A stretch of 64,000 nt of DNA from Streptomyces daqingensis (GTDB lineage Bacteria; Actinomycetota; Actinomycetes; Streptomycetales; Streptomycetaceae): the NCBI RefSeq assembly GCF_014645895.1, contig NZ_BMMP01000005.1:186001-250000 (forward strand), written 5' to 3'. The notes beneath the pieces were generated by a model. The model worked only from the letters and a program-made list of their open reading frames with translations. It searched no databases and was not told where the DNA came from. Every line of letters starts with the position of its first letter. The stretch's first letter is position 1. Below are positions 50,766 through 61,675 of this stretch, in pieces. The position numbers were made by a program, and so were the translations under genes.

Positions 50766-51482
50766 ATGACCAATCTTCCCGGACTGCCCGGGCTGCCCGG
50801 CCGCAGCGGACTCACCGGCGCGGAGAGCGCTTACGCCTCCGAAGGCCGCTACACGGGCCCCACCCCCGACTCCCGTTACATCGTCCCCCGCTTCGTGGAG
50901 CGCACGTCCCAGGGCGTCCGCGAGTACGACCCATACGCGAAGCTCTTCGAGGAGCGGGTCATCTTCCTGGGCGTCCAGATCGACGACGCCTCGGCGAACG
51001 ACATCATGGCGCAGCTGCTGTGCCTGGAGTCGATGGACCCCGACCGGGACATCTCGCTCTACATCAACTCCCCGGGCGGCTCCTTCACGGCGCTGACCGC
51101 GATCTACGACACGATGCAGTTCGTGAAGCCCGACATCCAGACGGTCTGCATGGGCCAGGCGGCCTCCGCCGCCGCCGTGCTGCTCGCCGCCGGTACGCCC
51201 GGTAAGCGGATGGCGCTGCCCAACGCCCGCATCCTGATCCACCAGCCCTACAGCGAGACGGGCCGGGGCCAGGTCTCCGACCTGGAGATCGCGGCGAACG
51301 AGATCCAGCGGATGCGCGTGCAGCTGGAGGAGATGCTGGCGAAGCACTCCACCAAGGAGATCGAGAAGATCCGCGACGACATCGAGCGGGACAAGATCCT
51401 CACCGCTGAGGAGTCGCTGGAGTACGGACTGATCGACCAGATCGTCTCCACCCGCAAGTCCTCGGTCGGGATGGGCGTCTGA
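50766..51482 (+). CDS. clpP2: ATP-dependent Clp protease proteolytic subunit 2
   Basis: A 238-residue partner of ClpP1 with triad S134 (QAASAAAV), H159 (ILIHQPY) and D209 (IERDKI). It has a longer N-terminus (about 45 residues) with a processing-type region [12 protein letters not shown] near residues 37-48. Together with ClpP1 it builds the mixed proteolytic chamber. CAGGAGG precedes the ATG. Second gene of the clpP1P2 operon; clpX follows after 151 bp. Confidence 0.96.
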   Translation: MTNLPGLPGLPGRSGLTGAESAYASEGRYTGPTPDSRYIVPRFVERTSQGVREYDPYAKLFEERVIFLGVQIDDASANDIMAQLLCLESMDPDRDISLYINSPGGSFTALTAIYDTMQFVKPDIQTVCMGQAASAAAVLLAAGTPGKRMALPNARILIHQPYSETGRGQVSDLEIAANEIQRMRVQLEEMLAKHSTKEIEKIRDDIERDKILTAEESLEYGLIDQIVSTRKSSVGMGV

Positions 51483-51633
51483 CCCGTCCCCGCGTCACCC
51501 ACCCCCTCGGGCCGCGTCCACCTGTCGGTCCGAGGGGGGCCCAATTCGGCGGCCCGGCAAGGTACCGTCGTAGAGCACGTACCACGGACCGTCATAGCTG
51601 ACGGTCCGGTCCCAGGCGAAGGGGAAGCACCTC

Positions 51634-52920
51634 GTGGCACGCATCGGTGATGGCGGCGATCTGCTCAAGTGCTCGTTCTGCGGAAAGAGCCAGAAGCAAG
51701 TCAAGAAGCTGATCGCAGGCCCAGGCGTGTACATCTGCGATGAGTGCATCGACCTGTGCAACGAGATCATCGAGGAGGAGCTCGCCGAGTCCTCCGAGGT
51801 GCGCTGGGACGAGCTTCCCAAGCCGCGTGAGATCTCGGAGTTCCTCGAGGGGTACGTGGTCGGCCAGGAGGCCGCCAAGAAGGCCCTCTCGGTGGCGGTG
51901 TACAACCACTACAAGCGCGTCCAGGCGGGCGAGAACGGCGGCTCCCAGGGCCGGGACGACGGCATCGAGCTGGCGAAGTCCAACATCCTCCTTCTCGGCC
52001 CGACCGGCTCCGGCAAGACGCTGCTCGCGCAGACGCTCGCCCGCATGCTCAACGTCCCCTTCGCCATCGCGGACGCGACGGCGCTGACGGAGGCGGGGTA
52101 CGTCGGCGAGGACGTCGAGAACATCCTGCTCAAGCTGATCCAGGCGGCGGACTACGACGTCAAGAAGGCCGAGACCGGGATCATCTACATCGACGAGATC
52201 GACAAGGTCGCCCGTAAGAGCGAGAACCCGTCGATCACTCGCGACGTTTCCGGCGAGGGTGTCCAGCAGGCCCTGCTGAAGATCCTGGAGGGCACCACCG
52301 CCTCGGTCCCGCCGCAGGGCGGACGGAAGCACCCCCACCAGGAGTTCATCCAGATCGACACCACGAACGTGCTGTTCATCGTCGGCGGCGCCTTCGCCGG
52401 CCTGGAGAAGATCATCGAGTCCCGTGCGGGAGCGAAGGGCATCGGCTTCGGCGCCACGATCCGCTCCAAGCGCGAGCTCGAGAACAGCAACCAGTTCGAG
52501 GACGTCATGCCGGAGGACCTGGTGAAGTTCGGGATGATCCCGGAGTTCATCGGCCGGCTCCCGGTGATGACGAGCGTCCACAACCTCGACCGCGAGGCGC
52601 TCCTGCAGATCCTGATGGAGCCGCGCAACGCGCTCGTCAAGCAGTACCAGCGCCTCTTCGAACTCGACGGCGTGGAGCTGGAGTTCGACCGTCCCGCGCT
52701 GGAGGCCATCGCCGACCAGGCGATCCTGCGGGGCACGGGTGCGCGCGGTCTCCGCGCCATCATGGAAGAGGTCCTGATGTCGGTGATGTACGAGGTGCCT
52801 TCACGCAAGGACGTGGAGCGCGTCGTGATCACCGAAGAGGTCGTCCACTCGAACGTGAACCCGACTCTGGTGCCGCGCGCCCGCAACAACGACCAGGAGC
52901 GGCACGAGAAGAGCGCCTGA
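51634..52920 (+). CDS. clpX: Clp protease ATP-binding subunit ClpX
   Basis: A 428-residue AAA+ unfoldase that feeds ClpP1P2. It has an N-terminal zinc-binding domain (C13, C16, C35, C38: CSFC, then CDEC), Walker A GPTGSGKT (about residues 122-129), Walker B YIDEIDK and the ClpP-docking tripeptide IGF in AKGIGFGA. Length is normal. GTG start preceded by GGGGAAGCACCTC. It has its own upstream space with a possible promoter around 51560. A long hairpin follows the stop. Confidence 0.96.
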   Translation: MARIGDGGDLLKCSFCGKSQKQVKKLIAGPGVYICDECIDLCNEIIEEELAESSEVRWDELPKPREISEFLEGYVVGQEAAKKALSVAVYNHYKRVQAGENGGSQGRDDGIELAKSNILLLGPTGSGKTLLAQTLARMLNVPFAIADATALTEAGYVGEDVENILLKLIQAADYDVKKAETGIIYIDEIDKVARKSENPSITRDVSGEGVQQALLKILEGTTASVPPQGGRKHPHQEFIQIDTTNVLFIVGGAFAGLEKIIESRAGAKGIGFGATIRSKRELENSNQFEDVMPEDLVKFGMIPEFIGRLPVMTSVHNLDREALLQILMEPRNALVKQYQRLFELDGVELEFDRPALEAIADQAILRGTGARGLRAIMEEVLMSVMYEVPSRKDVERVVITEEVVHSNVNPTLVPRARNNDQERHEKSA

Positions 52921-52945
52921 CCGTCCGCGGCGAATGTCCGCTACA

Positions 52946-52988
52946 GCGAGGAGGGGTGACCGGCAGACCGCCGCCCACCCCTCCTCGC
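52946..52988. terminator. Terminator after clpX, 13-bp stem
   Basis: GCGAGGAGGGGTG pairs exactly with CACCCCTCCTCGC around a 17-nt loop. Outer cgctac/gtagcg bases extend it with a small mismatch. It separates the convergent clpX and the membrane-protein gene. Confidence 0.8.
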
Positions 52989-53040
52989 TTCCGTAGCGGC
53001 GCGATCACGACGACGGACCCGGCCCGGTCGCGCCCGGCGC

Positions 53041-53775
53041 TCACTTCTGCTCGACGAGCGCCTCCTTGCGCACCTCCGCGACCAGCTCCGCGGACTTCTC
53101 CAGGTTCACCGGGAGGGTCGAAGTGCCGTCGCTCGTCAGGTTCATCGACGTCACCGTGCCCACGGTGCTCGCGTCCGCCCAGCCGCACATGGCCAGGCTC
53201 ATGCTGGAGATCCTGTACTCGCGGCACTTGAGCACGTCACCGTCGAAGCCGGCGGGGCTGAACGTCTCGAGCTTGCCCTTGGTCTTGGCGCCGGTCTCGG
53301 TCTTCAGCGACTTGCCGGACTGCTCGAAGACCCAGTCGACGGCCTTCTCCGGGTTCTGGACCGAGCCGTACGCGCCGCCGAGCTGGAGCTTCTTCGTCGT
53401 GCCCGCCTTGTACTCGGCGCTGACGTCCGCGCTGCTCTCCATCCCCGGGACCTTCTTCTTCCCGAAGGCCCTGCCGTCGCCCTTCTGGCCCTCGCCGTCG
53501 CGCTCGTACTCCCCGGCGAGCGTCTTGGGCGTCGTCAGTTCGTACTTGGTGTCGGCACCCGGGTTGAACAGGACGACACCGCCGATCGCTGCGCCCACCA
53601 GTACCAGCGCACCCGCGGCGATGGCCATGATCCGGCCGTTGCCGCGCTTCGCGCCTGAATCCGGTGCGCCCGGCTGCCCTTGGGGCTCCGGCTGTCGGGC
53701 CGCGGGCCGGTCGGGCTGGTCCGGCTGTGCGGGGTCGACCGGCTCGCCGTTCGCGCCGGTACGGCTGTCACTCAT
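53041..53775 (-). CDS. Proline-rich single-pass membrane protein (paralogue 1)
   Basis: A 244-residue protein with a Pro/Gln/Asp-rich cytoplasmic tail (1-45), one membrane helix (RIMAIAAGALVLVGAAIGG, about 48-66) and an exported roughly 170-residue domain. That domain has two cysteines (KCREY, then MCGWAD, about residues 181 and 193), likely a disulfide. It shares architecture and motifs with the next gene, including the KYELTTP/KYKLTSP start of the outer domain and the KC...MCGWAD / KCQ...LCMWGD cysteine region. Function unknown; a surface sensor or adhesion role is possible. It is 78 bp from its paralogue, in the same direction. Confidence 0.85.
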   Translation of the reverse strand: MSDSRTGANGEPVDPAQPDQPDRPAARQPEPQGQPGAPDSGAKRGNGRIMAIAAGALVLVGAAIGGVVLFNPGADTKYELTTPKTLAGEYERDGEGQKGDGRAFGKKKVPGMESSADVSAEYKAGTTKKLQLGGAYGSVQNPEKAVDWVFEQSGKSLKTETGAKTKGKLETFSPAGFDGDVLKCREYRISSMSLAMCGWADASTVGTVTSMNLTSDGTSTLPVNLEKSAELVAEVRKEALVEQK

Positions 53776-53853
53776 CGTGGGGGGCCTCCATCATTCCTGC
53801 GAAGGGCGCCCGGCGGAGTCTTGCCGGGCGCCCCGTTCCACCTGACCTGAGAA

Positions 53854-54789
53854 TTACCTGATCTCGACGCGCGCGTCGTCGCGCAGCTTCGTGGCCAGCT
53901 CCGCGGCCTCTTCCAACGTCATGCCCTTGCCCGTCAGCACCGCCGCCGAGTCCTGTGCGGAGACCATCGCCACCGTGCTGTTGTCCCCCCACATGCACAG
54001 CGGGGCCTCGAGGTCGGACACGCCACTCGGGCTGGAGGTGCCGGAGCCCAGCGAGACCTTGACCATCTGGCACTTCATGACGGCGTCTTCGAGGCCGGCG
54101 GGCTCCAGCGTCTCGGGCTCGCCCTCCAGTTCGGCCTTGTTGCCGGAGCTCTCGGAGTCCTTCTCGGACTCCTCGGCCATCATCGCGAAGGCCGTGTCGA
54201 CGGTCGCCTCGGGGTCCTCGATATCGCCCCATACGCCGCGGAAGTTGAGCTGTTTCACGGCCGTGCCGCTGCCCGCCTTGTACGAGCCGTGAGCGCTCTG
54301 CGGCTTGGCGACGCCGGCCTTCTCGAACTCGGAGAGGTCCGAGGCGCTGAGGTCGTCCGTGCCGCCCGCCAGCGATTGCTTCTGGTACTCGGTCGCCACC
54401 GTCGCGGGCGACGTCAGCTTGTACTTCTTCCCGTCGCCGCCGACGGAGCCGCCGCCCGTCCCGAACAGCACGAAGCCTCCGATGACCGCGCCCACGACGA
54501 CGAGGGAGCCCACCACGATGGCCACGGTCCTGCCCGTCTTGCTGCCGCCCTCCGGGGGCATGGGCATCCCCGGGATGCCCTGCTGGCCGTAAGCGCCGGG
54601 CTGACCGTAGGGGCCGGGCTGGCCGTACGGCCCCTGCTGGCCCGGCGGTTGCTGCGGGTAGCCGGGACCGGGCTGCCCCGGCGCGGCGGGACCGCCCTGG
54701 GCGTACGGGTTCGGGCCCTGCGGCGGCTGGCCGTACGGGCCGGGCGGTGGCGGCTGCTGCCCGTAAGGGCCGGGCTGGTTGAAACTCAT
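53854..54789 (-). CDS. Proline-rich single-pass membrane protein (paralogue 2)
   Basis: A 311-residue protein. A long N-terminal tail made of PGPYGQP/QQPPPPG repeats (1-85) precedes one membrane helix (VAIVVGSLVVVGAVIGGFVLF, about 89-109) and an exported domain of about 195 residues with two cysteines (KCQMV, then LCMWGD). Clearly paralogous to the 53041-53775 product, so a tandem duplication. ATG 54789 is preferred because GGAGGGG precedes it; the longer frame enters the valS promoter region. Function unknown. Confidence 0.85.
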   Translation of the reverse strand: MSFNQPGPYGQQPPPPGPYGQPPQGPNPYAQGGPAAPGQPGPGYPQQPPGQQGPYGQPGPYGQPGAYGQQGIPGMPMPPEGGSKTGRTVAIVVGSLVVVGAVIGGFVLFGTGGGSVGGDGKKYKLTSPATVATEYQKQSLAGGTDDLSASDLSEFEKAGVAKPQSAHGSYKAGSGTAVKQLNFRGVWGDIEDPEATVDTAFAMMAEESEKDSESSGNKAELEGEPETLEPAGLEDAVMKCQMVKVSLGSGTSSPSGVSDLEAPLCMWGDNSTVAMVSAQDSAAVLTGKGMTLEEAAELATKLRDDARVEIR

Positions 54790-54938
54790 GCGGCGCATCC
54801 CCTCCGTTGTGATGTGCGTCGCACCGATGTTCTTTGCTGTGGACGCACTTACGCGGCGCTGGCTACATCCTCGCGGACGCCGCCGACAGTGCTCCCACCG
54901 GACCCCAAACCGATTCGAGACTGGGACATTGGCGCCCG

Positions 54939-54944
54939 TAGACT
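54939..54944 (+). promoter_or_regulatory. Candidate -10 of a leaderless promoter (valS)
   Basis: TAGACT followed by exactly 6 nt (gccgcc) and the GTG at 54951. No ribosome site in the gap. Confidence 0.6.
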
Positions 54945-54950
54945 GCCGCC

Positions 54951-57593
54951 GTGACCGAGAACCCTCAGCAGCGCCCGGACTCCCGCGGGCCCAACGCAGC
55001 AGCCCCAGCAGACCTGCCGACGCAGTACGCACCGGCCGAGGTGGAAGGGGAGCTGTACGAGCGCTGGGTAGCGCGCGGTTACTTCGAGGCGGACCCGAAG
55101 AGCGAGAAGCAGCCGTACACGATCGTCATCCCGCCTCCGAACGTCACGGGCTCCCTCCACCTCGGCCACGCCTTCCAGCACACGCTGATGGACGCCCTCA
55201 CGCGCAGGAAGCGCATGCAGGGCTACGAGTCGCTGTGGCTGCCCGGCATGGACCATGCGGGCATCGCCACCCAGAACAAGGTGGAGCAGCAGCTCGGCGA
55301 AGAGGGCAAGTCCCGGCAGGACTTGGGGCGTGAGGCGTTCGTCGAGCGCGTCTGGCAGTGGAAAGAGGAGTACGGCGGCAAGATCCTCGGCCAGATGCGC
55401 CGCCTCGGCGACGGCGTCGACTGGACGCGCGAGCGCTTCACGATGGACGAGGGCCTCTCCCGCGCGGTCCAGACCGTCTTCAAGCGCATGTACGAGGACG
55501 GGCTGATCTACCGCGCCGAGCGCATCATCAACTGGTGTCCCCGGTGCCTCACCGCCATCTCCGACATCGAGGTGGAACACCAGGACGACGACGGCGAGTT
55601 GGTCTCGATCCGCTACGGCGAGGGCGAGGACTCCGTGGTCGTGGCGACCACCCGCGCCGAGACGATGCTCGGCGACACCGCCGTGGCCGTGCACCCGGAC
55701 GACGAGCGGTACGCACACCTGCTCGGCCGGACGGTCAAGCTCCCGCTCACGGACCGCGCCATCCCCGTCGTCGCCGACGAGCACGTCGACCCGGAGTTCG
55801 GCTCCGGCGCCGTCAAGGTCACCCCGGCGCACGACCCGAACGACTTCGCGATCGGGCAGCGGCACGATCTCCCCTCGCTGACCGTCATGGACGAACGCGG
55901 CGTGATCACCGCCCACGGCCCCTTCCAGGGCCTGGACCGCTTCGAGGCGCGCTCGTCGATCGTCGCCGCGCTCCGGGAGCAGGGCCGCATCACGGCGGAG
56001 AAGCGCCCGTACACGCACAGCGTCGGCCACTGCTCCCGCTGCAGCACCACCGTCGAGCCGCGGCTGTCCATGCAGTGGTGGGTCAAGGTCGGCCCGCTGG
56101 CGCAGGCCGCGGGCGACGCGGTCCGGGACGGACGCGTCAAGATCCACCCCGCGGAGATGTCGGCCCGCTACTTCGACTGGGTCGACAACATGCACGACTG
56201 GTGCATCTCCCGGCAGCTGTGGTGGGGCCACCGCATCCCGGTCTGGTACGGCCCGGACGGCGAGGTCCGCTGCCTCGGGCCCGACGAGCAGCCCCCGGCG
56301 GGCGAGGGCTGGACACAGGACCCGGACGTCCTCGACACGTGGTTCTCCTCGGGCCTGTGGCCCTTCTCCACGCTCGGCTGGCCCGAACAGACCCAGGACC
56401 TGGCGAAGTTCTACCCGACGGACGTGCTGCTGACGGGCCACGACATCATCTTCTTCTGGGTCGCCCGGATGATGATGTTCGGCCTCTACGCGATGGACGG
56501 CGTCGCCCCGTTCCACACCATCGCGCTCACCGGCCTGGTCCGCGACGCCCACGGCAAGAAGATGTCGAAGTCCTTCGGCAACGTCGTGGACCCGCTGGAC
56601 TGGATGGAGGAGTACGGCTCGGACGCCCTCCGCTTCACCCTCGCCAACGGCGCCAACCCCGGTACGGACGTGCCGATCGGCGAGGACTGGGTCAAGGCGT
56701 CCCGCAACTTCGCCAACAAGATCTGGAACGCCACGCGCTTCGCGCTGATGAACGGCGCCACCGTCGAGGGCCCGCTGCCGGACGCCTCGGAGATGTCGGC
56801 CACCGACCGCTGGATCCTCTCCCGCCTCAACTCGGTCGTCACCGAGGCCGACGGGTACTACGACGACTACCAGTTCGCCAAACTCTCCGACACCCTCTAC
56901 CACTTCGCGTGGGACGAGGTCTTCGACTGGTACGTCGAGCTGTCCAAGACGACCTTCGCCGCCGGCGGCCGCCCGGCGGAGGTCTCGCGCCGCGTCCTGG
57001 GCGAGGTCCTGGACGTCATGCTGCGCCTGCTGCACCCGGTGGTCCCGTTCGTCACCGAGTCGCTGTGGACGACGCTGACGGGCGGGGAGTCCGTCGTCGT
57101 CGCGTCCTGGCCGTCCGACTCGGGCTTCCGTGACGCGGAGGCCGAGCGCGAGATCGCCACGCTCCAGCAGACGGTCACGGAGGTCCGGCGCTTCCGCGCC
57201 GACCAGGGCCTCCAGCCGGGGCAGCGCGTCCCGGCCAGGCTGTCGCTGGACGGCACGGCCCTGGGGCCGCACGAGGCCGCGATCCGGCAGCTGCTGCGGC
57301 TGCAGCCGCCCGGCGAGGGCTTCCACGCCACGGCTTCGCTCCCGGTCGCGGGCGCCACGGTGGAGCTGGACCTCTCGGGCGTCATCGACGTCGAAGCGGA
57401 ACGCAAGCGGCTGACGAAGGACCTCGGTGCCGCCGAGAAGGAGCTGCGCCAGACGACGGCCAAGCTGGAGAACGAGGGCTTCCTCGCGAAGGCCCCGGAG
57501 CAGGTGGTCGCCAAGATCCGCGAGCGCCGCAGCACGGCCGAGTCCGACATCGCCCGCCTCCAGCGGCAGCTGGAGCAGCTCCCGGCGTCCTGA
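54951..57593 (+). CDS. valS: Valyl-tRNA synthetase
   Basis: An 880-residue class I synthetase that charges tRNA-Val and edits mischarged threonine. Visible motifs are HLGH (70-73) within [13 protein letters not shown], an editing domain at about 200-350, KMSKS at 537-541, and the anticodon-binding helical domain. The C-terminal coiled coil (about 810-878) ends [12 protein letters not shown]. Length is normal. The GTG start lacks a ribosome site but has TAGACT 6 nt before it. It heads a likely valS-folC block. I saw no T-box element upstream. Confidence 0.97.
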   Translation: MTENPQQRPDSRGPNAAAPADLPTQYAPAEVEGELYERWVARGYFEADPKSEKQPYTIVIPPPNVTGSLHLGHAFQHTLMDALTRRKRMQGYESLWLPGMDHAGIATQNKVEQQLGEEGKSRQDLGREAFVERVWQWKEEYGGKILGQMRRLGDGVDWTRERFTMDEGLSRAVQTVFKRMYEDGLIYRAERIINWCPRCLTAISDIEVEHQDDDGELVSIRYGEGEDSVVVATTRAETMLGDTAVAVHPDDERYAHLLGRTVKLPLTDRAIPVVADEHVDPEFGSGAVKVTPAHDPNDFAIGQRHDLPSLTVMDERGVITAHGPFQGLDRFEARSSIVAALREQGRITAEKRPYTHSVGHCSRCSTTVEPRLSMQWWVKVGPLAQAAGDAVRDGRVKIHPAEMSARYFDWVDNMHDWCISRQLWWGHRIPVWYGPDGEVRCLGPDEQPPAGEGWTQDPDVLDTWFSSGLWPFSTLGWPEQTQDLAKFYPTDVLLTGHDIIFFWVARMMMFGLYAMDGVAPFHTIALTGLVRDAHGKKMSKSFGNVVDPLDWMEEYGSDALRFTLANGANPGTDVPIGEDWVKASRNFANKIWNATRFALMNGATVEGPLPDASEMSATDRWILSRLNSVVTEADGYYDDYQFAKLSDTLYHFAWDEVFDWYVELSKTTFAAGGRPAEVSRRVLGEVLDVMLRLLHPVVPFVTESLWTTLTGGESVVVASWPSDSGFRDAEAEREIATLQQTVTEVRRFRADQGLQPGQRVPARLSLDGTALGPHEAAIRQLLRLQPPGEGFHATASLPVAGATVELDLSGVIDVEAERKRLTKDLGAAEKELRQTTAKLENEGFLAKAPEQVVAKIRERRSTAESDIARLQRQLEQLPAS

Positions 57594-57725
57594 CGCCCGC
57601 GGCCGGGGCGCGGCGGGGGCATCGCTGCCCCGGCCTTCGTGCCCGGGGCAGCCACGGTGCCGTCCCCTCCGCTCCAGGCGGCGGGGCGGCACCGGCCGCG
57701 GTTCGGGGCGCCCGCGGGCCCTACG

Positions 57726-57731
57726 TAGACT
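57726..57731 (+). promoter_or_regulatory. Candidate -10 of a leaderless promoter (folC)
   Basis: TAGACT followed by exactly 6 nt (ggccgc) and the GTG at 57738. Identical in layout to the valS and rpiB sites. Confidence 0.6.
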
Positions 57732-57737
57732 GGCCGC

Positions 57738-59351
57738 GTGAGTGACCAGCCCCAGCCCCCCGAGAACGGCCCCGGCGACGACCCCGACCGGGAGGCTCCC
57801 GGCATCCCCGGCTTCCCCGGACTCCCGGGCAGCGAGCCGTCCGAGCAGCCAGACCCGTCCGAGCCCTCCGATTTCGAGGAGATCGTCGGGGCGGAGACGG
57901 ACCGGGACCCGGATCTCGCCGTCATCGAGGCGGGCAGCCGCACCCTCCGCGCGCAGGCGGGTCCGCCGCAGGCCGACGTCGTCCCCGGGCGTCCCGAGGA
58001 CCCCGAGACGGACCGGGAGCTGCGCGAGGTCGAGGCCGAACTGGCCACTCGCTGGCCGGAGACCAAACTCGACCCCTCGGTGCAGCGCATCGCGGCGCTG
58101 ATGGACGTCATGGGCGAGCCGCAGCGCACCTACCCGTCCATCCACATCACCGGCACCAACGGCAAGACCAGTACCGCGCGGATGATCGAGGCCCTGCTGA
58201 GCGCCTTCGACCTGCGTACGGGCCGCTACACCTCGCCGCACGTCCAGTCGATCACCGAGCGCATCAGCGTGGACGGGGCGCCCCTCCCCGCCGAGCGCTT
58301 CGTCGAGACGTACCAGGACGTGAAGCCGTTCGTCGACATGGTCGACACGCAGCAGTCGTACCGCCTGTCCTTCTTCGAGGTCCTGACCGGCATGGCCTAC
58401 GCGGCCTTCGCCGACGCCCCTGTGGACGTCGCGGTCGTCGAGGTGGGCATGGGCGGCACCTGGGACGCCACGAACGTCATCGACGCCGGTGTCTCCGTCG
58501 TCACGCCCATCTCCCTCGACCACGTGGCCCGTCTCGGCGACACCCCGGAGAAGATCGCGGGGGAGAAGTCCGGGATCGTCAAGCAGGGCGCGACGGTGGT
58601 GCTTGCCCAGCAGCCCGTCGAGGCGGCTTCGGTGGTGCTGAAGCGCGCCGTCGAGGTGGACGCCACGGTGGCCCGCGAGGGTCTCGAGTTCGGTGTGGTC
58701 TCACGTGAGGTGGCCGTCGGCGGGCAGCTGATCACGCTGCGCGGTCTGGGCGGCGAGTATCCGGAGCTGTTCCTGCCGATGCACGGCGCGCACATGGCGC
58801 ACAACGCGGCCGTCGCGCTGGCCGCGGTCGAGGCGTTCTTCGGCGTCGGCGCCCGGGAGGGCGGGGGCCGCACGCTCGACGCGGACATCGTCCGCCAGGC
58901 GTTCGCCTCCGTCTCCTCGCCCGGCCGTCTCGAGGTCGTCCGTACGAGCCCCACCATCGTCCTCGACGCCGCCCACAACCCGGCCGGTGCGCGGGCCGCC
59001 GCCGAGGCCGTCGGTGAGGCGTTCAGTTTCAGCCACCTCGTGGGTGTCGTGGGGCCGAGCAACGACAAGGACGTGAAGGGCCTGCTGGAGGCCTTCGAAC
59101 CGGTCTTCGCCGAGGTCGTCGTGACCCGCAACTCCACCCATCGGGCGATGGACGTCGACGCCCTGGCCGCCGTCGCCGTCGAGGTCTTCGGCGAGGACCG
59201 CGTGCAGGTCGAGCCGCGACTCGACAGCGCGCTGGAGGAGGCGATCACCCTCGCGGAGGGCGAGGGCGAGTACGCCGGGGCGGGCGTGCTGGTCACGGGG
59301 TCGGTCATCACCGCCGGCGAGGCCCGGCTCCTGCTGGGGAGGGACCGCTAG
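57738..59351 (+). CDS. folC: Folylpolyglutamate synthase / dihydrofolate synthase
   Basis: A 537-residue Mur-ligase-type enzyme that adds glutamate to folates (and to dihydropteroate if bifunctional). The ATP loop is TGTNGKTSTARMIEALL (about residues 138-154) and the lysine-carbamate region GEKSGIVKQGA is present. In typical FolC the P-loop is near residue 45-50, so this protein carries a roughly 90-residue Pro/Glu/Asp-rich N-terminal extension of unknown role. GTG 57738 is the start favoured by the -10 spacing; a start near residue 90 cannot be excluded. It overlaps the next gene by 1 bp (TAG/GTG). Confidence 0.93.
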   Translation: MSDQPQPPENGPGDDPDREAPGIPGFPGLPGSEPSEQPDPSEPSDFEEIVGAETDRDPDLAVIEAGSRTLRAQAGPPQADVVPGRPEDPETDRELREVEAELATRWPETKLDPSVQRIAALMDVMGEPQRTYPSIHITGTNGKTSTARMIEALLSAFDLRTGRYTSPHVQSITERISVDGAPLPAERFVETYQDVKPFVDMVDTQQSYRLSFFEVLTGMAYAAFADAPVDVAVVEVGMGGTWDATNVIDAGVSVVTPISLDHVARLGDTPEKIAGEKSGIVKQGATVVLAQQPVEAASVVLKRAVEVDATVAREGLEFGVVSREVAVGGQLITLRGLGGEYPELFLPMHGAHMAHNAAVALAAVEAFFGVGAREGGGRTLDADIVRQAFASVSSPGRLEVVRTSPTIVLDAAHNPAGARAAAEAVGEAFSFSHLVGVVGPSNDKDVKGLLEAFEPVFAEVVVTRNSTHRAMDVDALAAVAVEVFGEDRVQVEPRLDSALEEAITLAEGEGEYAGAGVLVTGSVITAGEARLLLGRDR

Positions 59352-59701
59352 TGCGCACTCTCTGCGCGAGCACGCTGCTGGGCGAGTTCTTCGTGATCGG
59401 CTTCGCCGGTCTCGTCGCGATGCGTACGAGCGATCTGACCGCTGCGACTGTCTGGTCGGTCTCGGGCACAGCGATGCTCCTGTGCCTCCTGCTGTGCGGA
59501 ATGCTGACCCGAAAGGGTGGTGTGCAGCTCGGCTGGGCGCTGCAACTGACTCTCGTGATCTCGGGATTCGTCGTTCCGACGATGTTCTTCCTCGGCGCCT
59601 GCTTCGCCGGACTGTGGTGGGCGTCCGTGCATTTCGGAAGAAAAGTGGACGAGGCGAAGGCGGCCCGCGCCGGTCTCGGCAGCGAACCTGACACTGCGTG
59701 A
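59351..59701 (+). CDS. Small membrane protein, DUF4233 type, coupled to folC
   Basis: A 116-residue protein with about four hydrophobic segments and a short charged C-terminus (KVDEAKAARAGLG). The first G of its GTG is the last base of the folC stop TAG, so translation is coupled. DUF4233 proteins are commonly found next to folC in actinomycetes; their role is unknown. No signal peptide is needed. Confidence 0.85.
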   Translation: MRTLCASTLLGEFFVIGFAGLVAMRTSDLTAATVWSVSGTAMLLCLLLCGMLTRKGGVQLGWALQLTLVISGFVVPTMFFLGACFAGLWWASVHFGRKVDEAKAARAGLGSEPDTA

Positions 59702-59791
59702 CGGTCCCCGTCGCCGTCCGTGTAACCTCTGCTCACCCGCAAACCGCTGTACCGCATCTCCGCAGTACCGCTTTCTCAAGGAGCCCCCGCC

Positions 59792-60205
59792 ATGAGCCAG
59801 CGCACACTCGTCCTTTTCAAGCCCGACGCCGTACGCCGTGGCCTCATCGGTGAACTTCTGGGCCGTATCGAGAGCAAAGCCGGCTGGAAGGTCGCGGCGC
59901 TGGAACTGCGCACTCTGGAGAAGGAGACCCTGGAGCAGCACTACGCGGAGCACGTCGGCAAGCCCTTCTACGAGCCGCTCGTGGAGTTCATGCAGTCCGG
60001 TCCCTCCGTCGTGCTCGTGGTCGAGGGCGAGCGCGTCATCGAGGGCGTGCGGGCGCTGGCGGGGCCGACGGACCCGATTGCCGCAGCACCGGGCTCCATT
60101 CGGGGCGACTTCGGCACGATCGTGCGGGAAAATCTGATTCACGCCTCCGACTCCGAAGAGTCCGCGGAGCGCGAGTTGAAGATTTTTTTCCCGGACTTTA
60201 GCTAA
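59792..60205 (+). CDS. ndk: Nucleoside diphosphate kinase
   Basis: A 137-residue enzyme that equilibrates nucleoside di- and triphosphates using a phosphohistidine. The nucleotide motif RTLVLFKPDAVRRGLIGE (residues 4-21) and the catalytic histidine in NLIHASDSEES (His about 117) are intact, and length is normal. The ATG follows AAGGAG. It is 90 bp after the DUF4233 gene and may use its own promoter (tgtaacct near 59720). A hairpin follows. Confidence 0.96.
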   Translation: MSQRTLVLFKPDAVRRGLIGELLGRIESKAGWKVAALELRTLEKETLEQHYAEHVGKPFYEPLVEFMQSGPSVVLVVEGERVIEGVRALAGPTDPIAAAPGSIRGDFGTIVRENLIHASDSEESAERELKIFFPDFS

Positions 60206-60248
60206 CCTCTGCTGACGCATCATCAGTCGTCAATGCCCTGATGACCTG

Positions 60249-60274
60249 GGGCGACCGACAATTTCCGGTCGCCC
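60249..60274 (+). terminator. Terminator after ndk
   Basis: GGGCGACCG pairs exactly with CGGTCGCCC around acaatttc, 44 nt past the ndk stop. It insulates ndk from the mreB promoter region that follows. Confidence 0.75.
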
Positions 60275-60496
60275 TTCGGCATATGCGGCGGTGTTGCTGG
60301 GAACGCATCACCCCGACACGACGTCACTGATTACAGGGACGACGGCTGTTGCGCCGACAATGGCGGGACACCCTTGCTACGTGTTCGAGTGACCGCGTCT
60401 ACGATGGAACCTCGCGTCTCCACAGCGTTAGCGCGGACACCCTCTCCTGCCGTCCTCCCACATACATCGCTCCAGTTGGAAGGCCAGACGCATCCT

Positions 60497-61528
<1,032 letters not shown>

Positions 61529-61675
61529 GCTGAACACAACGGTCTGCCGTGCGGTCCTCCGCATGAAGCACCACCAGTCCGCACAGCGGATCGTTGAACG
61601 TACCGGGGCCGGAGTTCGACGGCTCCGGTACGAGAACCGGTCCGACTGACTGAGGGAAAGGCACGGCCGCCGCAC

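Noticed and set aside
54790..54950. T-box riboswitch before valS
   Set aside because: No room for the conserved T-box helices; the -10 element is 6 nt from the start, so there is no leader.
54849..58523. 1224-codon minus-strand open frame across valS and folC
   Set aside because: Antisense shadow; valS and folC are unambiguous on the plus strand.
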